A stretch of DNA of 17,658 bases, from assembly GCA_038318235.1 (NCBI GenBank), contig JBBQBY010000089.1, positions 1 to 17,658 of the forward strand, read 5' to 3'. The notes beneath the pieces are model-generated. The model worked only from the letters and a program-made list of their open reading frames with translations, did no database searches and was not told the DNA's origin. The translations under genes were made by a program, and so were the position numbers. This document shows, piece by piece, positions 14,617 to 17,658 of this stretch. This stretch comes from JAPLGZ01 sp038318235 (GTDB lineage: Bacteria > Chloroflexota > Anaerolineae > Caldilineales > Caldilineaceae). Within the stretch, counting starts at the first letter, position 1. The number at the start of each line of letters is the position of its first letter.

Positions 14617-16290
14617 ATGCCGACCATGACCGGTGCGCGCTTTCTGGCCGAAACAGTCCACGGCTATGGACTGACCCACGTTTTTTTTATGCCCTATATT
14701 GCGCCCAGGGCCTTAATGGAGATGGAAAAGCTGGGGATTCAGCGCGTTCAGACCCACGGTGAAAAGGCCGCCGCCTATATGGCCGATGCCTACGCCCGCG
14801 CCCGGCGCGGCCCCGGCCTCTGTATGGCCCAATCCGTGGGTGCGCTCAATCTCGCTGCGGGTCTACAAGACGCGTATCTGGCCTGCTCGCCCGTGATTGC
14901 CGTAACCGGGCGCGAGTTTCAAATCAACCAACAGCGCCACGCCTATCAGGAAGTCGATCACGTCAATCCGTTTGCGGCGGTCACCAAATCTAGCGCCTTT
15001 GTCGCCAAGCCGGAACAACTGCCCGTCTATTTGCGCCAGGCGTTTCGTGCGGCTACGTCGGGCACGCCGGGGCCGGTCCACCTGGAATTAGAGGGGCTGG
15101 CGGGGCAGACCGTTGTCGATCACGAAGCCGATCTGGAAGTTGTCATCGAAGAAAACTTTGCCCACGTCCCGCCCTTCCGCCCCGAAGCGGATGAGGAAAG
15201 CGTGCGCGCGGCGTTGCAACTGCTCGCCCAGGCCCAACGGCCCGTTATCGTCGCGGGCGGCGGTGTCACCGCATCCGGGGCGCGCGCCGAACTGATCGCG
15301 CTGGCCGAGAAGCTTGCGATCCCGGTGGCAACCGCGCTCAATGCCAAAGCCATGTTCCCCGCCGACCATCCGCTGGCGGTCGGCGTCCCCGGTTTGTACT
15401 CGCGCGCCTGCACCAACCAAATCCTATGTGAGGCCGATCTGGTCTTCTTCATCGGCAGCCACACGGGAGGCCAGGTGACCAACAACTATACGATCCCGCC
15501 GCAAGGCACGCCGATCATCCAACTCGACATCAACCCGGCGGAAATCGGGCGCAATTATCCGATCAAGGTGGGGTTGCAGGGCGATGTCAGAAATACGCTG
15601 CGCAGGATGCTCGACCAGGCCGCAACCGCGGTGCCGCGCACAGCCTGGATCAGCCGAGTGCAGGAATTGGTGCAGGCGTGGAAAGAAGACGTCGGCGAAC
15701 AGTTCAACTCCGACAGCGTGCCGATGCGACCGGAACGCCTCTGTCGCGAACTGGCCGACGCTCTGCCCTCCGATGCGATTCTCGTCTCCGACACCGGCCA
15801 TTCGGGCATCTGGACCGGTACGATGCTTGACCTCAAACACCCCGACCAAATGTTCATCCGTTGCGCCGGTTCATTGGGCTGGGGACTGCCTGCGGCCATC
15901 GGCGCCAAGTGTGCCCAACCCGACCGGCCGGTTGTCTGCTTTACGGGCGATGGCGGCATCTGGTATCACATCACCGAGTTGGATACGGCGCGCAAATGTG
16001 GGATCAACACGGTCACTGTGGTCAACAACAACCATTCACTGAACCAGGAAAAGGGCGGCGTCGAGGCGATCTATGGGGGCCAAACCGCTGGCTCGGATGA
16101 ACTCTGGCTCTTCCCCGACACGGACTTTGCCAAGATCGCCGAATCAATGAATTGTTTTGGCATCACGGTTAACAAACCGAGTGAATTGGCGAGTGCGCTC
16201 GATCAGGCGTTTGCGGCGGGGAAACCCGCGCTCGTGGATGTGAAGACGCACCTTGATGGGATTGCGCCGCGGGCATGGACGCCGGGGTAA
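14617..16290 (+). CDS. Thiamine-diphosphate-dependent enzyme, acetolactate synthase-like fold
   Basis: A 557-residue ThDP enzyme with the three-domain layout of acetolactate synthases, decarboxylases and lyases: Pyr domain (about 1-170), central domain (190-335) and PP domain (370-545). The activating glutamate is E49 (THGEKAAAYMADAYAR). The ThDP/Mg motif runs from GDGG at 444 to NN at 470-471. AAGGAGA lies 6 bases before the ATG. These enzymes cleave or join alpha-keto acids (decarboxylation, carboligation, lyase reactions). The TGREFQINQQRHAYQEVDH stretch and short C-terminus do not match a specific family I can name; benzaldehyde-lyase, oxalyl/hydroxyacyl-CoA lyase and sulfoacetaldehyde acetyltransferase relatives are all possible. 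True biosynthetic acetolactate synthase is unlikely given the context. It probably processes the keto acid made by this pathway. Confidence 0.9.
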   Translation: MPTMTGARFLAETVHGYGLTHVFFMPYIAPRALMEMEKLGIQRVQTHGEKAAAYMADAYARARRGPGLCMAQSVGALNLAAGLQDAYLACSPVIAVTGREFQINQQRHAYQEVDHVNPFAAVTKSSAFVAKPEQLPVYLRQAFRAATSGTPGPVHLELEGLAGQTVVDHEADLEVVIEENFAHVPPFRPEADEESVRAALQLLAQAQRPVIVAGGGVTASGARAELIALAEKLAIPVATALNAKAMFPADHPLAVGVPGLYSRACTNQILCEADLVFFIGSHTGGQVTNNYTIPPQGTPIIQLDINPAEIGRNYPIKVGLQGDVRNTLRRMLDQAATAVPRTAWISRVQELVQAWKEDVGEQFNSDSVPMRPERLCRELADALPSDAILVSDTGHSGIWTGTMLDLKHPDQMFIRCAGSLGWGLPAAIGAKCAQPDRPVVCFTGDGGIWYHITELDTARKCGINTVTVVNNNHSLNQEKGGVEAIYGGQTAGSDELWLFPDTDFAKIAESMNCFGITVNKPSELASALDQAFAAGKPALVDVKTHLDGIAPRAWTPG

Positions 16291-16349
16291 GCATGAGCAG
16301 TGGGTAGGATAAAGATGTAACCAGCTAAAGCTTGAAAACAAGAATTTTC

Positions 16350-16424
16350 ACCGCAAAGGGCGCAAAGAGTGCGAAGAAAAACCTTGCTTTTGCTTTTCTT
16401 TGCGCTCTTTGCGCCCTTTGCGGT
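16350..16424. repeat. Near-perfect 31-bp hairpin between convergent genes
   Basis: The arms at 16350-16380 and 16394-16424 match at 29 of 31 positions; both exceptions can form G-U pairs, leaving a 13-base loop. The arms consist of spaced CGCAAAG/CTTTGCG units. It lies between the ThDP gene and the convergent Gfo/Idh gene and could stop or protect transcripts from both sides, though no long T-tract follows. Confidence 0.85.
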
Positions 16425-16476
16425 AGAAAGTTGTAGTTTTAGTTCGGCGATGAGGTGAGATTTCCTCGCTTCCTAG

Positions 16477-17466
16477 CTACCCAACATCCACCACGCGCCC
16501 CGTGCGCGCCGATTCAAGCGCGGCGCGCAACACGGCACTGTTCGCCATGCCACGTTCGCCGGAGATGATCGGTGTTGTGCCGTTGAGCACACAATCGGAC
16601 ACGTGCTCGATCTGCGGCACATAGACGTTGACATGCGGCAGATCGTAGTCGATCACCTCTTTGCCGCGCTGCATATGCAAGTCGCCGCTAAACTCGCGGC
16701 CCCACCAGGCGTTGCTCCAGATGCGCCCTTCGGTGCCCTGAATGTCGAGTGAGTTTTGCAGACAATTAAAGTGCGATTGGATAAAGCCATGTGCGCCACT
16801 TTGGAAACGGGCGAGGATGCTGGCGGTGTCTTCGGTATTAAAATTGAAGGTGCGCTTGTCGGCCCACGCCGCCACCTGCGCGATCGGCCCCAACAAGCGT
16901 GTGATGCCATCGACGGCGTGCGAGCCCATATCATAGAGGATGCCACCGCCCTCATCCGAGCTATCCGTCTGACGCCAACCACTTGCTGTCGGCCCCGTTG
17001 GGTAAGACGCGCTGATCGAAGCGCTGATGATCGTGCCAATCGCGTTCTGTTCCAGCAACTCGCGTGCTTTGGTCAACGGGCTGCCCCATTCCATACAGTG
17101 CGCCACGGCGAGGACCACCTGGTTGGCGCGTGCCGCGTCGATCATGGCGCGACACGCGTCCAGCGAAGGTGCCATCGGCTTCTCGCAGATCACATGTAGC
17201 CCATGTTGCGCAGCCGCAATTGCAAACGGCGCATGCTGGGGGTTGGGCAAACAGAGAAAGACGCCATCGACCAAATTTTTGTCAATCGCCTCAATCGACG
17301 TGAAAACATGCGGCGCATCGACCTTCTGCGCCGCTGCTTTGCCCCGCTCGGCGTCGCGGCTGACAATCGCCGCCAATTCGGCATTGCTGCCCAGCTTGAT
17401 CCCGCGCGCCAGCCAATCCAGCGCAAACCCACTCGTGCCCACCATGGCCCAACGAACTTTGCTCAT
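16477..17466 (-). CDS. Gfo/Idh/MocA family oxidoreductase
   Basis: A 329-residue NAD(P)-dependent oxidoreductase of the glucose-fructose oxidoreductase / inositol dehydrogenase family. The N-terminal Rossmann fold (about 1-120) opens with VRWAMVGTSGFA and contains the E95-K96-P97 motif (CEKPMA), whose lysine is catalytic. The C-terminal sheet domain holds GGGILYDMGSHAVD (173-186), with D179 and H183 where the family places substrate-binding or catalytic residues. Start supported by AGGAG (17478-17474) 7 bases upstream. It converges with the ThDP gene. In the setting of a sugar importer and SDRs it likely oxidises a sugar or polyol at C1, C2 or C3; the family is too broad to choose. Confidence 0.93.
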   Translation of the reverse strand: MSKVRWAMVGTSGFALDWLARGIKLGSNAELAAIVSRDAERGKAAAQKVDAPHVFTSIEAIDKNLVDGVFLCLPNPQHAPFAIAAAQHGLHVICEKPMAPSLDACRAMIDAARANQVVLAVAHCMEWGSPLTKARELLEQNAIGTIISASISASYPTGPTASGWRQTDSSDEGGGILYDMGSHAVDGITRLLGPIAQVAAWADKRTFNFNTEDTASILARFQSGAHGFIQSHFNCLQNSLDIQGTEGRIWSNAWWGREFSGDLHMQRGKEVIDYDLPHVNVYVPQIEHVSDCVLNGTTPIISGERGMANSAVLRAALESARTGRVVDVG

Positions 17467-17518
17467 TTATTTTCTCCTGAAATTTTGGGGTGATTTGTTT
17501 CATTTTACGTGGAGAAGA

Positions 17519-17539
17519 TTATGCCACAATCAGGCATAA
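17519..17539. promoter_or_regulatory. Palindrome TTATGCC-N7-GGCATAA at a start codon
   Basis: Exact 7-base arms around ACAATCA. It lies between the divergent Gfo/Idh gene and the edge ORF and covers that ORF's ATG (17521). It could be an operator serving both genes or a hairpin hiding the start codon. Confidence 0.45.
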
Positions 17540-17658
17540 AGCTTGAATCACGCCGCGTACTGCATTCGACATGCCGGTATTGCCGCCAATGTGACCGGCA
17601 CGTCGCGCTGAGCGAGCCGACAGATCGATCCTGGTTGCCCGTTGCAACGGACGTGCCG
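17521..17658 (+). CDS. Partial ORF at the window edge, CxxCxxC motif, unknown
   Basis: The reading frame is open for 46 codons from an ATG at 17521 to the end of the window, where it is cut off. GGAG (17511-17514) lies 6 bases upstream, a good ribosome binding site. The peptide begins MPQSGIKLESRRVLHS and contains CRYCRQCDRH, with cysteines spaced like a metal-binding knuckle, then a stretch rich in Ser, Pro and Asp. I do not recognise the family. Because the other minus-strand frames here are also open for about 36-50 codons, coding is plausible but not secure. A small regulator or transposase N-terminus are possibilities. Confidence 0.4.
   Translation, partial: MPQSGIKLESRRVLHSTCRYCRQCDRHVALSEPTDRSWLPVATDVP

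Noticed and set aside
14617..16290. Specific call as sulfoacetaldehyde acetyltransferase because a sulfatase is nearby
   Set aside because: A sulfatase releases sulfate from an ester, not a sulfonate, and no phosphotransacetylase or sulfonate genes are present; the family motifs do not decide it.

Overview
The window reads as a carbohydrate-uptake and catabolism island from a free-living bacterium. The base composition is moderately GC-rich. Lipoprotein-type sugar-binding proteins, a sugar ABC importer without its own ATPase, and intergenic spaces full of G/C-rich palindromes suggest a Chloroflexota (Anaerolineae/Caldilineae-like) genome. That placement is an inference from general style, not from a marker gene. 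There is no rRNA, tRNA or CRISPR array, and no complete insertion sequence is recognised.

Layout, left to right. (1) On the minus strand, an enolase-superfamily sugar-acid dehydratase is followed by a Nudix hydrolase; a 116-bp-class palindromic repeat lies beyond them. (2) A 589-bp divergent control region carries back-to-back promoter candidates that share one palindrome. (3) On the plus strand come a Tat-type lipoprotein solute-binding protein (SBP1), a perfect 27-bp hairpin, a second lipoprotein solute-binding protein (SBP2) interrupted by one in-frame TAG, an intrinsic terminator and a second 116-bp palindrome. They are followed by permease pair A, a cytoplasmic formylglycine-type sulfatase and permease pair B. 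(4) On the minus strand, converging with pair B, is a DinJ/YafQ toxin-antitoxin pair. (5) On the plus strand are an acetoacetate-decarboxylase-like protein, two short-chain dehydrogenases (SDRs) and a thiamine-diphosphate (ThDP) enzyme, separated by further palindromes. (6) On the minus strand is a Gfo/Idh/MocA oxidoreductase, with the start of a divergent small-cysteine-motif ORF at the right edge.

How it may work together (inference): two solute-binding proteins and two permease pairs import sulfated sugars or related sulfate esters. An ATPase encoded elsewhere (MsiK/UgpC style) would power them. The sulfatase, which lacks a signal peptide, would remove sulfate inside the cell. The NAD-linked SDRs and the Gfo/Idh enzyme would oxidise the sugar. 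The enolase-superfamily enzyme would dehydrate the sugar acid to a 2-keto-3-deoxy acid. The ThDP enzyme and the decarboxylase-like protein would handle the resulting keto acids. The architecture resembles the logic of oxidative fucose/galactose-type pathways, but the substrate cannot be read from sequence.

The most unusual points are the sulfatase nested between two permease pairs, the single nonsense codon in SBP2, the family of ~116-bp palindromic repeats with a conserved core, and the very long perfect or near-perfect hairpins between genes.
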